From positions 30,175 to 94,174 of the forward strand of contig NZ_JAKOGG010000016.1 of NCBI RefSeq assembly GCF_022321485.1: 64,000 nt of DNA. Reading direction: 5' to 3'. The stretch is from Shewanella electrica (GTDB lineage Bacteria > Pseudomonadota > Gammaproteobacteria > Enterobacterales > Shewanellaceae). The translations under genes and the position numbers were made by a program. The notes beneath the pieces were generated by a model. It had not been told where the DNA came from, made no database searches, and saw nothing but the letters and a program-made list of their open reading frames with translations. Of this stretch, positions 29,491-39,270 are shown piece by piece. Within the stretch, counting starts at the first letter, position 1. Every line of letters starts with the position of its first letter.

Positions 29491-30573
29491 ATGATTAAAG
29501 ATACCCTGCTCTATCTCGGTAAAGCGATTGCCTTTGGCCTAGTCATGGCGGCTATCATTTTGGTGGCTAACCGTTTGATGGACGATGATCTCGCGCACTT
29601 TGGTAACCATACCACGTCAAAACGCATGTCATTCCACACTTCCGTGCGTGCCGCCGCGCCAGCAGTGGTCAACATTTATAATCTTGTCTCAGCACCCAAT
29701 CGACCATTGAATCAGCCCAAATTACAGGGGCTAGGCTCTGGCGTTATCATGCGTAAAGAAGGTTATATCTTGACCAACTATCACGTGGTTCGCAAAGCGG
29801 ATGAAATTGTCGTTGCACTGCAAGATGGACGCAAATTCACTGGGGTAGAAGTGGTTGGACTGGACCCTGATACCGATCTTGCCGTACTGAAAATCGAAGG
29901 TGAGAAGCTACCCACAGTCCATGTTGACCTAGAGTCTTCGCCCAATGTGGGCGACATCGTCCTCGCCATCGGCAATCCGTACAACATCGGTCAAACCATT
30001 ACTCAAGGTATTATCAGTGCGACCGGCCGCAACGGGTTAAGTAGCAATGGCTATCTCGATTTTATTCAAACCGATGCGGCAATTAACGCCGGTAACTCAG
30101 GTGGTGCGTTGATCGATACCACCGGCAGCTTGATTGGTATCAATACCGCAGCATATCAATTAGGAAATGAAGGCGGAGGTCATGGCATCAACTTCGCTAT
30201 TCCAATCCAATTAGCCTACACCATTATGGATAAGCTGATTAAAGATGGCCGCGTGATTCGTGGCGCACTGGGCGTGTCGGGTGAAGAACTGGATCCGTAC
30301 ATGGCGCAGATGCTTAATATCCCCAATCTACGAGCGGTGATAATTAACGCGATGGACCCACAAGGGGCTGCCGCAGCGGCGGGATTGCGTGTCGGTGATG
30401 TCATCGTCAAGTATCAAGGTGAAGCGGTCACTGGCAGTAATATGTTGCTCGACCGTATCGCCGAAACGGCACCTAATACTAAGGTCACGCTGCAAGTGGT
30501 GCGCAATGGCAAACTGCTCGATATGCCGGTCGTTATGGGGGAAAAGGCGGTTAATTACGGCACGAACAATTAG
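29491..30573 (+). CDS. degS: DegS, regulatory inner-membrane protease
   Basis: A 360-residue HtrA protein with an N-terminal membrane anchor (about 10-27), not a cleaved signal. It has the triad H98 (TNYHVV), D129 (DPDTDLAVL) and S203 (NAGNSGGAL), and a single PDZ domain (about 260-345). DegS senses C-termini of unfolded outer-membrane proteins and makes the first cut in anti-sigma factor RseA, activating sigma-E. Tandem degQ-degS is standard. Confidence 0.95.
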   Translation: MIKDTLLYLGKAIAFGLVMAAIILVANRLMDDDLAHFGNHTTSKRMSFHTSVRAAAPAVVNIYNLVSAPNRPLNQPKLQGLGSGVIMRKEGYILTNYHVVRKADEIVVALQDGRKFTGVEVVGLDPDTDLAVLKIEGEKLPTVHVDLESSPNVGDIVLAIGNPYNIGQTITQGIISATGRNGLSSNGYLDFIQTDAAINAGNSGGALIDTTGSLIGINTAAYQLGNEGGGHGINFAIPIQLAYTIMDKLIKDGRVIRGALGVSGEELDPYMAQMLNIPNLRAVIINAMDPQGAAAAAGLRVGDVIVKYQGEAVTGSNMLLDRIAETAPNTKVTLQVVRNGKLLDMPVVMGEKAVNYGTNN

Positions 30574-30725
30574 GGGCTGATGTTCACCTCAGCGAAACGC
30601 CTAATGAATGCAGTTCAATCAGCAAACCTTAGTCAACTACGTGGGATAAAACCGAGTTCAGTGAGCGTTTATCGCCATTGCCCAAATAACTAACACCGGC
30701 CATTAGCTTCTGTATACCCAATGAA

Positions 30726-30754
30726 AAACGCCGACAACCCAGTTGTCGGCGTTT
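30726..30754. terminator. Terminator between degS and rraB
   Basis: AAACGCCGACAAC-CCA-GTTGTCGGCGTTT, a 13-bp stem. T-rich flanks on both strands make it suitable for both convergent units. Confidence 0.92.
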
Positions 30755-30772
30755 GTTTAAATAGGTCAGTAA

Positions 30773-31177
30773 TTAGTGGCTCACTGGCGCCGGTTCATCT
30801 TCGTCATCTTCATCGTCGATTTCATCGCCCATGAAGTACGTGCCCCAACCGTCGTAATCCACTTTGTGCTTAGCCGCCAATTCCATCAACTTTTCACAAG
30901 CGTTATCCAGCAGGGCAACATCGAGTACGTGGTTAGCGATGGCGTCAAAACAGAACAACAGCGAACCGTCGTCCATTTCGATTTCTTCGGCATCGTTCAC
31001 TTCAAAACCGAGTTTGAAAGCATCCACGGCCGCTTTTTCTAACTTATCAAAATTGGTTGATGAGAAGTGATGTTCAATCGTGTACTCAGCATCAGGATCG
31101 GAGCCGTCCTGCAACAATGTTTCTACGATATCGCGGTTCTCATCCATCTGCTCTTTCAGTTGACGTTCAATAGACAT
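30773..31177 (-). CDS. rraB: RraB, regulator of RNase E activity
   Basis: A 134-residue acidic protein of the RraB (YjgD, DUF1260) family that binds RNase E and inhibits mRNA decay. '[20 protein letters not shown]', '[16 protein letters not shown]' and '[14 protein letters not shown]' are characteristic, and the tail is Asp/Glu-rich. ATG 31177 is chosen because GGAG lies 6 bases upstream; two earlier in-frame starts lack a ribosome site. Confidence 0.93.
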   Translation of the reverse strand: MSIERQLKEQMDENRDIVETLLQDGSDPDAEYTIEHHFSSTNFDKLEKAAVDAFKLGFEVNDAEEIEMDDGSLLFCFDAIANHVLDVALLDNACEKLMELAAKHKVDYDGWGTYFMGDEIDDEDDEDEPAPVSH

Positions 31178-31209
31178 CAGCATCTCCAATGTGGCTATAA
31201 CGCCACGGA

Positions 31210-31947
31210 TTATAATTGATCGTTACGCAACTCAGTAGCCAGACCGAGCTGTTGGTTTAATTCAGTAAATTTGGCGGCCATCTGTTGCTGTACATGCTGT
31301 GCCAAAGGCTTAGCATCTGCCGACGTTAGCCCTGCGGTATCGATAGCCGGCAGCACTTCGACAATCACCGTGCCATTATTCCAGCGGTTAAGTTTAATAT
31401 CGCCTTGGCAGCTCGCCACTATTGGCACCACCGGCACCGCAGCGGAAATCGCCGTATGGAATGCACCGGCTTTAAACGGCAACATGCCGCGCCCACGGCT
31501 GCGAGTGCCTTCTGGAAAAATCCATACCGATAACTTTTCATCACGAATACGCTGCGCGATTTTATTCAAAGTGTCGACCGCAGTAGTGCGATTTTTGCGG
31601 TTAATCATGATGTTGCCAGACAACCAGTAGATTTGACCAAAGAGCGGGATCCACATCAGGCTACGTTTGCCAAGCGTTACCGTACCGGGGATCATCGCTT
31701 TCGAGTGAGTAAATAGGTCGTAGTTATTTTGATGGTTCGCCACAAAGATACACGGCTGCACCTGAGCACGCTCAGCATGGCGCACCTCAACCTTGAAGCC
31801 CAACAGCACACCGCACCAACTAAAGGGGCGTGAGAGCATAAACACATTGTTGCGATGTAATGGCCGCACCAAGCAGTAGACAATACTAAAAATGAACAGC
31901 ACGGCGAGCATCAGCACCAACAATAGGCACCTCAACAACAGCAACAT
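31210..31947 (-). CDS. plsC: 1-acylglycerol-3-phosphate acyltransferase (PlsC-like)
   Basis: A 245-residue membrane acyltransferase making phosphatidic acid from lysophosphatidic acid. A hydrophobic N-terminus (1-28) anchors it. The catalytic HX4D motif is H72-QNNY-D77, the acyl-acceptor motif is '[16 protein letters not shown]', and 'VPIVASCQ' comes later. The gene ends 32 bp before rraB on the same strand. Other paralogous acyltransferases share these motifs, so the symbol is likely but not certain. Confidence 0.88.
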   Translation of the reverse strand: MLLLLRCLLLVLMLAVLFIFSIVYCLVRPLHRNNVFMLSRPFSWCGVLLGFKVEVRHAERAQVQPCIFVANHQNNYDLFTHSKAMIPGTVTLGKRSLMWIPLFGQIYWLSGNIMINRKNRTTAVDTLNKIAQRIRDEKLSVWIFPEGTRSRGRGMLPFKAGAFHTAISAAVPVVPIVASCQGDIKLNRWNNGTVIVEVLPAIDTAGLTSADAKPLAQHVQQQMAAKFTELNQQLGLATELRNDQL

Positions 31948-32105
31948 ATTTCGCTCCTTATTCGCGGGGGCGACAGTATAACGATCAGGGCCAGTTTGCT
32001 CAATTGGCCGCCGCGAGGATTAAAACCGATTTAGCATTTGATTAAGCAACAGTTAAGCGTATATATCTAACTTAGCCAGCGACCAAATAACGTAGGAACT
32101 GCCCC

Positions 32106-32231
32106 ATGTTCACCTTTATTCGCAAACATATTGGACTGATTATTGTTGCTGTTGTGCTGTTTGGCGGCGTGTTCGGCGGGATTTACTACGTGGAGCAATC
32201 ACTGGCAAACCAAGAGCGCGTCATCAGCTAG
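32106..32231 (+). CDS. 41-residue single-pass membrane protein
   Basis: A small ORF with AGGAA 7 bases before ATG. Its product 'MFTFIRKHIGLIIVAVVLFG' continues through 'GVFGGIYYVEQSLANQ'. It has a basic N-terminus, one Gly-rich membrane helix (about 9-30) and a short polar tail. No family is recognised. It is divergent from plsC, and its stop overlaps the stop of the next convergent gene by 4 bases. Confidence 0.55.
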   Translation: MFTFIRKHIGLIIVAVVLFGGVFGGIYYVEQSLANQERVIS

Positions 32232-32557
32232 CGATAACGCTGCCGCTCGGCACTGTCATCCACTTGGGGCGGTCGTTCAACCACTTGTAGCTGGTCCATC
32301 ATATGCGACAGCAACAAGGTGATCACCCCAAGAATCGCCATCACCGTACAACCACCGCGCCATGCAGGTAACCACCAAGCTAAGCCCGCCATGGCCAACG
32401 CGGTATAAAAGCCCACTAATTTTAGTCTCAATAACCAAGCGGTGCGTCCCAACCACGCGCTACAGTGCGGACAACGGATCTGCGCAGTAAACCCCTGGCC
32501 CCGCTGTTCGGCAATTTGGTCTACCGCTATCCGCTTACTACAATGGCTACAAATCAC
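32228..32557 (-). CDS. Zinc-ribbon membrane protein, unknown function
   Basis: A 109-residue protein with two CxxC pairs (CSHC at 3-6 and CPHC at 29-32) forming a likely zinc ribbon. Two membrane helices follow (about 45-66 and 68-85), then a polar C-terminal tail. The start is probably GTG 32557. I recognise no named family. It is convergent with the 41-residue ORF and lies downstream of fhs in reading order of the opposite neighbour. Confidence 0.6.
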   Translation of the reverse strand: MICSHCSKRIAVDQIAEQRGQGFTAQIRCPHCSAWLGRTAWLLRLKLVGFYTALAMAGLAWWLPAWRGGCTVMAILGVITLLLSHMMDQLQVVERPPQVDDSAERQRYR

Positions 32558-32638
32558 GTTACTGGTTACTCATTCATCAAGTGGCGCGGCATTCTAACAA
32601 CAGTATGGCGGTGGGTATAGCCTGCAGGCATTGAATCG

Positions 32639-34339
32639 TTAAAAACCGATGATTTCACCACGGGCGTTGATGTCGAGTTTCAAATAGCCGGGCGTGAGAC
32701 CTAAACCCGGCATGGTCATGATATTGCCCGCGAAAGCGGTCACGAAGCCCGCGCCGGCATGCAATTGCAAGCGACTGATTGGCAATATAAATCCCGTTGG
32801 TGCACCTTTAAGTTTGGCATCATGACTAATCGACATCTGCGTTTTTGCCATACATAGCGGCAACTGCTCCCCGCCAAGGGCGATGATTTGTGTTAAGTCT
32901 CGCAGTGCTTGCGGCGAAAGTTCAACGCCTGCCGCACCATAGCCGCGCTCGGCCAGCACTTGCAAGTTATGCATTAATCCCTGTTCGGGCTGGTATAACG
33001 GTTTAAAGTGACGCGGCTTGGTGAGACAAGCTAGCACCTGCCCCGCTAACACGGTGGCACCTTTGGCACCTTGCGCAAAGGCTTCGCTGATTGCCACTGC
33101 ATTGGCGCCAGAGGCGAGCACTTGTTGTTGCAACCAACGCAGTTCAGCGTCGGTATCTTCTGGAAAATGGTTAATCGCCACCACCACCGGTACGCCATAT
33201 TGTTTCACGTTGGCAATGTGCCATTGCAGATTAACAAAACCCTGTTTGAGGGCGGCCAGATTGGGCTGTTTTATCTCTTCAGCATCAATGCCCGCATGGC
33301 TTTTCAAGGCTTTCAGCGTCACCACTAGCACGGCACAATCGGGGGCATTACCAGATGCACGCGTCTTAATATTGCAGAATTTTTCAAAGCCCATATCTGA
33401 GCCGAATCCGCCTTCAGTCACCACAATATCTGAGGTTCTTAACGCGATATCATCGGCAATAATCGACGAGTTACCGTGGGCAATATTGGCAAATGGGCCG
33501 GTGTGGATCAGGCATGGTGCGCCGTTGATGGTTTGCATCAAGGTCGGCTCAATCGCTTCGCGCAAAATCGCCGCCATCGCCCCTGCCACGCCAAGATCTT
33601 CGGCGGTGATCGGCTTCCCAGCGGTATTAAACGCTAACAACAAGCGGCCGATACGGGCACGCATATCCACTAAATTGCGGCTGAGGGCCAACACCGCCAT
33701 TAGCTCAGAAGCGGCGGTAATATCAAATGAGCAATCGCGCTCCGGTCCGTTATTAGTGCCCATGCCCACATGAATGCTGCGCAAGGCGCGATCGTTGTGG
33801 TCCATCACCCGGTTCCACACAATACGCTCGGCGTCAATATTCAGCGCCGCCAAACCACTCTGGCGAGTGAACTCTTCGGCGCCAAGACGCTGTTCATGGT
33901 GTAACCGCGCATCAAGCGCCGCAGCCGCCAGATTATGTGCACTGCTGACGGCGTGGATATCGCCAGTGAGATGCAGGTTGAGTTCCTCCATCGGCACCAC
34001 TTGTGAGTAACCGCCACCAGCAGCGCCGCCTTTGATACCAAACACCGGCCCCATACTGGGCTGACGCAAACAGGCGCACACCTTGTGCCCTAATCGGTGC
34101 AACGCTTGGGTTAAGCCGATACTGGTGACGGTTTTGCCTTCACCAAACGGCGTCGGCGTGACCGCAGTCACCACCACCAATTTGCCCTGTTTAGGACGAT
34201 TAGCAGCGGCGTTAATGGCAATTTTGGCGCGAGTGTTACCGTAACAACGGTAGTGATGTGGCGATAGTCCCATCACTGCGGCAATCTGGCCGATGGGGAT
34301 CAGTGATGTTTGGCGGGAGATTTCAATATCTGACAACAT
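32639..34339 (-). CDS. fhs: Formate--tetrahydrofolate ligase
   Basis: A 566-residue FTHFS that makes 10-formyl-THF from formate, ATP and THF. The P-loop-like '[18 protein letters not shown]' is near residue 63. '[20 protein letters not shown]', '[14 protein letters not shown]' and '[14 protein letters not shown]' are all conserved. The length is normal for the family. It is monocistronic by spacing and would feed one-carbon units into purine synthesis (purA and purC are also in the window). Confidence 0.96.
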   Translation of the reverse strand: MLSDIEISRQTSLIPIGQIAAVMGLSPHHYRCYGNTRAKIAINAAANRPKQGKLVVVTAVTPTPFGEGKTVTSIGLTQALHRLGHKVCACLRQPSMGPVFGIKGGAAGGGYSQVVPMEELNLHLTGDIHAVSSAHNLAAAALDARLHHEQRLGAEEFTRQSGLAALNIDAERIVWNRVMDHNDRALRSIHVGMGTNNGPERDCSFDITAASELMAVLALSRNLVDMRARIGRLLLAFNTAGKPITAEDLGVAGAMAAILREAIEPTLMQTINGAPCLIHTGPFANIAHGNSSIIADDIALRTSDIVVTEGGFGSDMGFEKFCNIKTRASGNAPDCAVLVVTLKALKSHAGIDAEEIKQPNLAALKQGFVNLQWHIANVKQYGVPVVVAINHFPEDTDAELRWLQQQVLASGANAVAISEAFAQGAKGATVLAGQVLACLTKPRHFKPLYQPEQGLMHNLQVLAERGYGAAGVELSPQALRDLTQIIALGGEQLPLCMAKTQMSISHDAKLKGAPTGFILPISRLQLHAGAGFVTAFAGNIMTMPGLGLTPGYLKLDINARGEIIGF

Positions 34340-34478
34340 GTAGGGTATGCTCTTACGGCCGATGAGTCTTATAGCTTTAGATCGGCATCATAGGGGAAAA
34401 TACCGCAACACTTAAGCGCCATATCTCCCCAACTTGTAAAAGCATTAGCTCGCTCAAAAAACTTGAGCGTCGACTTGC

Positions 34479-35348
34479 TTATTGCAATGAGTTACTGAGG
34501 TATTCAATCGTGCCAAACAGGTGTGGTCGGCGGCCTTTCTCATCACGTAATTCAAACGCGACACCGTTAGGCGTGTCTTGTGCGCCAAAGCTCACGGTGG
34601 CCGGCATAAACAACGGCAGTTTAAAGGCAACATCCACCGCAAACGGATATTGCAGTTGCGGCATTAGTTCAGCAACACAACGCGCTTTAGACCACATGCC
34701 GTGGATCAAAATGCGATCAAAACCAAAGCGCTTCGACAGCAATGGATGCAAGTGGATCAGGTTATAGTCGCCAGAGACTTTGGCGTACTTACGGCCTAAG
34801 TCATCACCTAAGTGCCAAAATGCCGCATCATCCCACGGCATATCACTGGCTTTCGGCGGACGCGCTCGGCCCGGTTTGCCGGTACGGTACAGATAAGTTG
34901 ATACCGCACGCCATACGACTTCGTCGCCGACAAACACTTCAGCGAACACATCGAACTCTAAGCCCGCATCATTGTCGCGGCTGTCGCTAAGCGCACATTC
35001 CAAACGCACCTTCTCGTCGATGGTCACGGGACGCAAGCATTCAATACGGTTATTGAGATGAATAAGCCCCAATAGCGGAAATGTTACCGCCTCATGAGTG
35101 AACAGCGTGGCATGTAATCTGAACACCAGTACGTGCAGATAAGTTGGCGGTAACACATTGCCATCAAAAGAAAAACCACATACTTCAGCGTAATCGGCAA
35201 CATTAGCACTGTGTAATGGGACTTCGGCGGTACTCACCTTTAATTGCGGCAGCGGCTGCTGATCCCAACCCGGTTTACGACCAAAGAAAATTTTGCGGTA
35301 CAGTGAAAACAACGAGGGCATTGCCCGCAATTCCATACAGGATTCCAT
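34479..35348 (-). CDS. MaoC-like dehydratase, double hot-dog
   Basis: A 289-residue protein with a degenerate N-terminal hot-dog half and a C-terminal MaoC half. In the latter, 'YAKVSGDYNLIHLHPLLSKR' and 'FDRILIHGMWSKARC' contain the Asp/His hydratase motif (D-x-N-x-x-H). MaoC enzymes hydrate enoyl thioesters. The specific substrate is unknown, and fatty-acid or polyketide-type roles are possible. It is divergent from cmoM. The exact start is uncertain (ATG 35348 or two later ATGs). Confidence 0.75.
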   Translation of the reverse strand: MESCMELRAMPSLFSLYRKIFFGRKPGWDQQPLPQLKVSTAEVPLHSANVADYAEVCGFSFDGNVLPPTYLHVLVFRLHATLFTHEAVTFPLLGLIHLNNRIECLRPVTIDEKVRLECALSDSRDNDAGLEFDVFAEVFVGDEVVWRAVSTYLYRTGKPGRARPPKASDMPWDDAAFWHLGDDLGRKYAKVSGDYNLIHLHPLLSKRFGFDRILIHGMWSKARCVAELMPQLQYPFAVDVAFKLPLFMPATVSFGAQDTPNGVAFELRDEKGRRPHLFGTIEYLSNSLQ

Positions 35349-35505
35349 TTACCAATCACCACTGAAAAATAACAACAAAACTGCAGATTCAACGGCTTAC
35401 AGTCGCTAACTGTGCGCCATTATCTCAATGAAATAATTAAGATTAGTGTGTTTAACGCTGAATTATGAGAAACTTCGAGCACTCATCACCCTAAGCTATT
35501 CCATC

Positions 35506-36282
35506 GTGCAGGACAAGAATTTCGATACACTGGTCGGCAAATTTGCCAACAACATTTATGGTACACCGAAAGGGGAAATTCGCGCAGCAGTAATGTGGCG
35601 TGACTTACAGGAAATGCTAGCAACAACCGAAAAACGGCCATTACGCATCCTCGATGCGGGCGGCGGTTTTGGTTATTTCAGCTTAAAACTTGCCCGACTG
35701 GGTCACCAAGTGGTTCTGTGTGATATCTCGCAAAAAATGTTGGCGGAAGCCAAGCGCCATATTGATGCCGAACCAGATGCGGTGGATATCAGCTTAGTGC
35801 ATAGTCCCATTCAAGCATTATCATCTGAGGAGTTAGGTCAGTTCGACCTGATCTTATGCCATGCCGTGGCTGAGTGGTTGACTGATGCTCACAGCACGTT
35901 AACTAATTTGCTGACATTACTACGGCCTAACGGCCTGTTTTCACTGATGTTTTACAACGTCGATGCCATGCGGTTTCATGCGTTAATCTCTGGCAATTTC
36001 GATTTTGTCAACAATGGCTTAAAGGCACGCAAGAAGTCGCGTTTAAGCCCAGATCATCCATTGGAAATTGCCACCGTGCAGCAATGGTTTGATGAATGGC
36101 AACTCACCACCTTGGGCATGTCCGGCGTACGGGTGATCCACGATTATATGAATCGCCGCTTACCGGAAGACTTTAGTCCGGCACAGCTAGTTGAGATGGA
36201 ACTGAAATATTCACGCCAGCAACCTTACTTATCACTGGCGCGCTATGTACATTTGATGGGCCGCAAGGCTAGGGGCTGTTGA
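35506..36282 (+). CDS. cmoM: CmoM, tRNA mcmo5U methyltransferase
   Basis: A 258-residue SAM methyltransferase that methylates the carboxyl group of cmo5U34 in tRNA. 'ILDAGGGFGYFSLKLARLGH' is the SAM site. 'FANNIYGTPKGEIRAAVMW', 'SLMFYNVDAMRFHALISGNF' and 'MSGVRVIHDYM' match CmoM (formerly SmtA). GTG 35506 gives 'MQDKNF' as in E. coli; an upstream GTG at 35446 would add 20 residues. The last three codons (Arg-Gly-Cys) and the stop lie in the terminal repeat of a MITE, so the original C-terminus has been altered. Confidence 0.88.
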   Translation: MQDKNFDTLVGKFANNIYGTPKGEIRAAVMWRDLQEMLATTEKRPLRILDAGGGFGYFSLKLARLGHQVVLCDISQKMLAEAKRHIDAEPDAVDISLVHSPIQALSSEELGQFDLILCHAVAEWLTDAHSTLTNLLTLLRPNGLFSLMFYNVDAMRFHALISGNFDFVNNGLKARKKSRLSPDHPLEIATVQQWFDEWQLTTLGMSGVRVIHDYMNRRLPEDFSPAQLVEMELKYSRQQPYLSLARYVHLMGRKARGC

Positions 36283-36534
36283 TCTTTAGTGTTTAATTTT
36301 TGTTCAAATTAAACGCGTTATGAACGAGGCGCGGCCTGCGACGCATAGTCAACTAAGCAAGCAGGGCGCAACAAAGTTCAGGACGCGTTTAAATGAACCC
36401 TTCGGGCAGCGACAGAGCGCAATTCATTCAGCGTTAGGTGCTGTTTGTGGAGAATAACTACACGGCACATCACCTGCCTTGCCTAAATCACGCTCTGTCT
36501 GCTGCAAAAACAACCAACAAAGATAAACAGCCCC
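36272..36534. mobile_element. MITE-like element (263 bp) with TA target duplication
   Basis: The ends are inverted: GGGGCTGTTGATCT at 36272 and AGATAAACAGCCCC to 36534, 13 of 14 matching. TA flanks both sides (36270-36271, 36535-36536), the signature of IS630/Tc1-type insertion. An inner inverted repeat GTTCA-AATTAAACGCGT pairs with ACGCGTTTAAATGAAC. No ORF is inside. It fills the cmoM to TraB-family intergenic space and supplies the cmoM stop codon. Confidence 0.75.
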
Positions 36535-36537
36535 TAA

Positions 36538-37413
36538 TTAATCCGCAAGCTGGCAGTGCTGTTGCTGACAATCAGTACTGCTCGCTCCCGCTTGTTGCAG
36601 CAATTTAATCACGCTATGTTCACCCACCAGATGCCCAGCACCCACGGCAACAAACAGCGGTTTATCGGCCTGTTTAAGATAACGCAAAATACCATCCGCC
36701 ATGACACGATTGCGATCCCACAGCACACGCTGCAGCATCTCCTCCCCACCCTGCTCACGCAGTTCGTCTTCGCTAATCTTCGCCAAAGCTGTGGCATCAC
36801 CTTGCTGCCACGCAAGTATTAACGCGTCAATATCACTATCTGGCGCAGTAATGGCATCACGCACCATGGCCCACTGTACGCTGACCGGCAGCGATGCCAA
36901 CATAGAAAACTGGCTTTCGGCGGTTTCCAACGCCAGCAGCGGCCGTTGCCCCAGCTGTTTCATCAGTTGTGTCTCAGTACCGTAGTCACTGCTATAACCG
37001 CGTTGATTTAACCGCATAACGCTGAGCTGCATCGCCTGTAACCATGGCGAAAGCGGAGCCAACTGTGAGCAGATCGGTATAGTGCGACAATAGTTGCTCA
37101 GCACCGTTTGAGTGTCGCTATCGATGGGTTGCGGTTGCATGCCATATTGCTGGATCAACTTTGGCATGTTGGGATCACGGAGATCGACCTCCAGCACCAG
37201 CGCTTCAGCGTGTTGATAGGCGGATTCAATCTGGGCAGGCAATGGATAATATTCCGCTTTGCCAACATGAAAAGAACCAAGCAACCAAGCGGTCTTGCCT
37301 TGATACTGTACTTGGTAAAATACCGGCGTGATCGGCTGTTTCGCCCACAATGGCTGACTGAAAAATAACACCAAGGCGCCGACGAACATCCAGCATCGTC
37401 TTGTTGTGCTCAT
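36538..37413 (-). CDS. TraB/GumN-family exported protein
   Basis: A 291-residue protein with a signal peptide (about 1-24). 'WLLGSFHVGKAEYYPLPAQI' at the N-terminal end and 'FVAVGAGHLVGEHSVIKLLQ' at the C-terminal end are the two conserved His-containing blocks of the family, proposed to be a metal-dependent hydrolase fold. Four Cys suggest disulfides. Its substrate is unknown. Its stop lies next to the right end of the MITE. It is divergent from the PriC-like gene. Confidence 0.85.
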   Translation of the reverse strand: MSTTRRCWMFVGALVLFFSQPLWAKQPITPVFYQVQYQGKTAWLLGSFHVGKAEYYPLPAQIESAYQHAEALVLEVDLRDPNMPKLIQQYGMQPQPIDSDTQTVLSNYCRTIPICSQLAPLSPWLQAMQLSVMRLNQRGYSSDYGTETQLMKQLGQRPLLALETAESQFSMLASLPVSVQWAMVRDAITAPDSDIDALILAWQQGDATALAKISEDELREQGGEEMLQRVLWDRNRVMADGILRYLKQADKPLFVAVGAGHLVGEHSVIKLLQQAGASSTDCQQQHCQLAD

Positions 37414-37459
37414 ATCGCTTCCTTATAATGCCCACACTTTGGAAAAATTGGAGCCTGTT

Positions 37460-37768
37460 ATGCCATACGGCAATGTGATTACGCAACTCAAAACCAATCT
37501 GCAAACCGCCTATCGTCAAGCGGTGGATGCAGACGCTAAGCTCGATCAGTTGCAGCAGGCGGGCCACGGAAAGTTTTCTAAAATTTTCGGTGATGAACAG
37601 GGCTTTACCACAAAAAGCACCCGCTTTTTACCTTATGTGCAAGAACTCGCTGAAGCGGTGACGCAGTTGGAACAGCAAGCCGATAAAGCCTTGTTAGAAT
37701 CGGTGGTTAAGCGCTTAGCGCTGCTGCTGAGTACGCTGGTACAGTTTAAGGAGCAAAGCCGTCAATAG
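37460..37768 (+). CDS. PriC-like short protein (tentative)
   Basis: A 102-residue all-helical protein starting at ATG 37460 (GGAG 6 bases upstream). 'KFSKIFGDEQGFTTKSTRFL' followed by 'PYVQELAEAVTQL' resembles the N-terminal half of primosomal protein PriC (F-x-T-x-x-x-x-L-x-x-C-L-D-E). The length is about half of E. coli PriC. Identity is a family-level impression, not secure. It would take part in PriA-independent replication restart if correct. Confidence 0.45.
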   Translation: MPYGNVITQLKTNLQTAYRQAVDADAKLDQLQQAGHGKFSKIFGDEQGFTTKSTRFLPYVQELAEAVTQLEQQADKALLESVVKRLALLLSTLVQFKEQSRQ

Positions 37769-37814
37769 CGGTATTCGCGCTAAATCTTGCCGCAATCGCA
37801 GTAACATTCAGGCA

Positions 37815-37852
37815 AAAAAAGAGGCAAATACCACAGTATCTGCCTCTTTTTT
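37815..37852. terminator. Bidirectional terminator, PriC-like / DUF3016
   Basis: AAAAAAGAGGCAAATAC-CACA-GTATCTGCCTCTTTTTT, a 17-bp stem with one mismatch. A-run and T-run on both sides fit convergent genes. Confidence 0.93.
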
Positions 37853-37866
37853 CAATCTATTCAGAC

Positions 37867-38397
37867 TTAAGCTTTCGGTGCGACCGTATCGCGCAACCAA
37901 CGCTTGAGCATATCTTTCTCAAAACGGAACGAGTCTTGGTCGTTCAGATAGCTACGATCCAAAAAGCCCGGATCGCGCAGGTTCTCAGAGCCCACCATAA
38001 TCACATCTTCGCCATCTAACACACGGTAGCTAAAGGTAATGCGCGGTGGATAGATGCTTTTAACAATACGCAAATCACTCGCAGTAGCACCAAAAGTAGG
38101 ACGTAAATCCCCCGCCAAGTCGACATCGGTGACCACCAGCTCCAGTTTCTCATTTTCTTTGAGTAACTTGCTGGCATCTTTTGCCAACGATTCTGTTAGC
38201 GTCTTAAACACACGCAGACGAAACTTCTCTGTACTTTCAGATGCAGAACGCACGTCGCGATATTTCTGCGGTGCTTGCCATTCAATCTTAACGTTACCAG
38301 ACTCAGTCACCGGATCAGGTTGTGTAGACTCTGATTCTGGCGCTGCCACAGCACAGCCAGAAAGCAGGATGCTGGCTAGTATCAGTCCCAATCTCAT
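37867..38397 (-). CDS. DUF3016 lipoprotein
   Basis: A 176-residue protein with a lipoprotein signal ('ILASILLSGC', Cys15 by the chosen start). The DUF3016 domain has 'EWQAPQKYRDVRSAS', 'LELVVTDVDLAGDLRP' and 'PPRITFSYRV'. GGAGG lies 5 bases before ATG 38397, which decides the start. Function is unknown; it probably sits on the outer-membrane inner leaflet. It is monocistronic. Confidence 0.82.
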   Translation of the reverse strand: MRLGLILASILLSGCAVAAPESESTQPDPVTESGNVKIEWQAPQKYRDVRSASESTEKFRLRVFKTLTESLAKDASKLLKENEKLELVVTDVDLAGDLRPTFGATASDLRIVKSIYPPRITFSYRVLDGEDVIMVGSENLRDPGFLDRSYLNDQDSFRFEKDMLKRWLRDTVAPKA

Positions 38398-38947
38398 ATA
38401 CGCCTCCATTTTAAAAAATGCATCGCTAATCAATATGTTTTACATGAAGACCAGCTTAAACCAACTCGGATTATCAATCTCTCCTTGGATAATCCTAATG
38501 GCAAACAGTTCCCAACCTGAGAGGCTTAAGTGTGTAAACCTACGCCAGTAACCTCTTGGTTAGCACCAGTATATGCATCGGCGAATGTTTATCGCAACGC
38601 TCCATTGCTCGAGTTGGCAACGTTTTTGTAGCCAAATTAAACGCATACGGCACTCAGCTCGGCCAGTGCCGCTTTGCTCACGGCGATAGCAATCAAGATG
38701 ATGCACCGATGATGTGCACTTGGCTGACGCTCCCAGCAAGCAAGTGTCTAGATGCACCATTCCAGCCGCTCCGCCAGCACGGTGTGTGTCGCTTGATAAC
38801 CCATTTTTATTAAATTGGCGACGTTCATGCGAATTTGTATTAATAAATTTGGTCGAATCGTACGCTTAGCTCTTTAAACCGAACGCAGCTTATGGCAAGT
38901 TAACAACGCCATAACAATAACATTCATCATAGCAAGAGAAATAGCAC
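38398..38947. other. Gene-poor 550-bp region upstream of the HU gene
   Basis: It contains a hairpin GGATTATC-N12-GATAATCC (38468-38495). A plus-strand frame runs 38556-38813 (about 85 codons, Cys-rich, 'GQCRFAHGDSNQDDAPMM') without a convincing ribosome site. The AT-rich HU promoter area is near 38830-38900. The frame could be a gene remnant, and I do not call it a gene. Confidence 0.4.
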
Positions 38948-39220
38948 ATGAATAAAGCTGAACTTATCGCCAGCATTGCAGAGAAGGCCGAACTAACCAA
39001 AACTGAAGCCAGCTCCGCGCTAAAGTCTATCGAATCAGCCATTACCGAAGCACTCAAGGATGGTAGTAAAGTCTCTATCGTTGGGTTTGGGTCATTCGAA
39101 ACTGCCACACGCGCAGCCCGCACGGGGCGTAACCCTTCCACTGGGGCAGAGATCCAAATTCCTGCGGCAGTCATCCCAAAATTCAAGCCAGGTAAAGCGC
39201 TGAAAGACAGTGTTAATTAA
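38948..39220 (+). CDS. HU-family histone-like DNA-binding protein
   Basis: A 90-residue HU protein: '[20 protein letters not shown]' dimerisation helices, '[20 protein letters not shown]' and the minor-groove arm tip '[15 protein letters not shown]' with the intercalating proline, ending '[13 protein letters not shown]'. It bends DNA and shapes the nucleoid. It is not next to lon or purH, so HupA versus HupB cannot be settled from context. A terminator follows at 39243. Confidence 0.95.
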   Translation: MNKAELIASIAEKAELTKTEASSALKSIESAITEALKDGSKVSIVGFGSFETATRAARTGRNPSTGAEIQIPAAVIPKFKPGKALKDSVN

Positions 39221-39242
39221 TCGATAGCCGCTGGCCAAAAGC

Positions 39243-39270
39243 AAACGCCTCTTTATGGGGCGTTTTTATT
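39243..39270 (+). terminator. Terminator of the HU gene
   Basis: AAACGCC-N9-GGCGTTTTTATTTT: 7-bp stem with T-run, 22 bases after the stop. Confidence 0.88.

Noticed and set aside
30571-30600. TAGGGGCTGATG after degS as a second MITE end
   Set aside because: Matches only the first eight bases of the MITE terminus, with no partner inverted end or TA-flanked boundary nearby.
38556-38813. 85-codon Cys-rich plus-strand frame before the HU gene
   Set aside because: No ribosome site, no recognised family and unusual composition. Kept only as a note in the intergenic entry.
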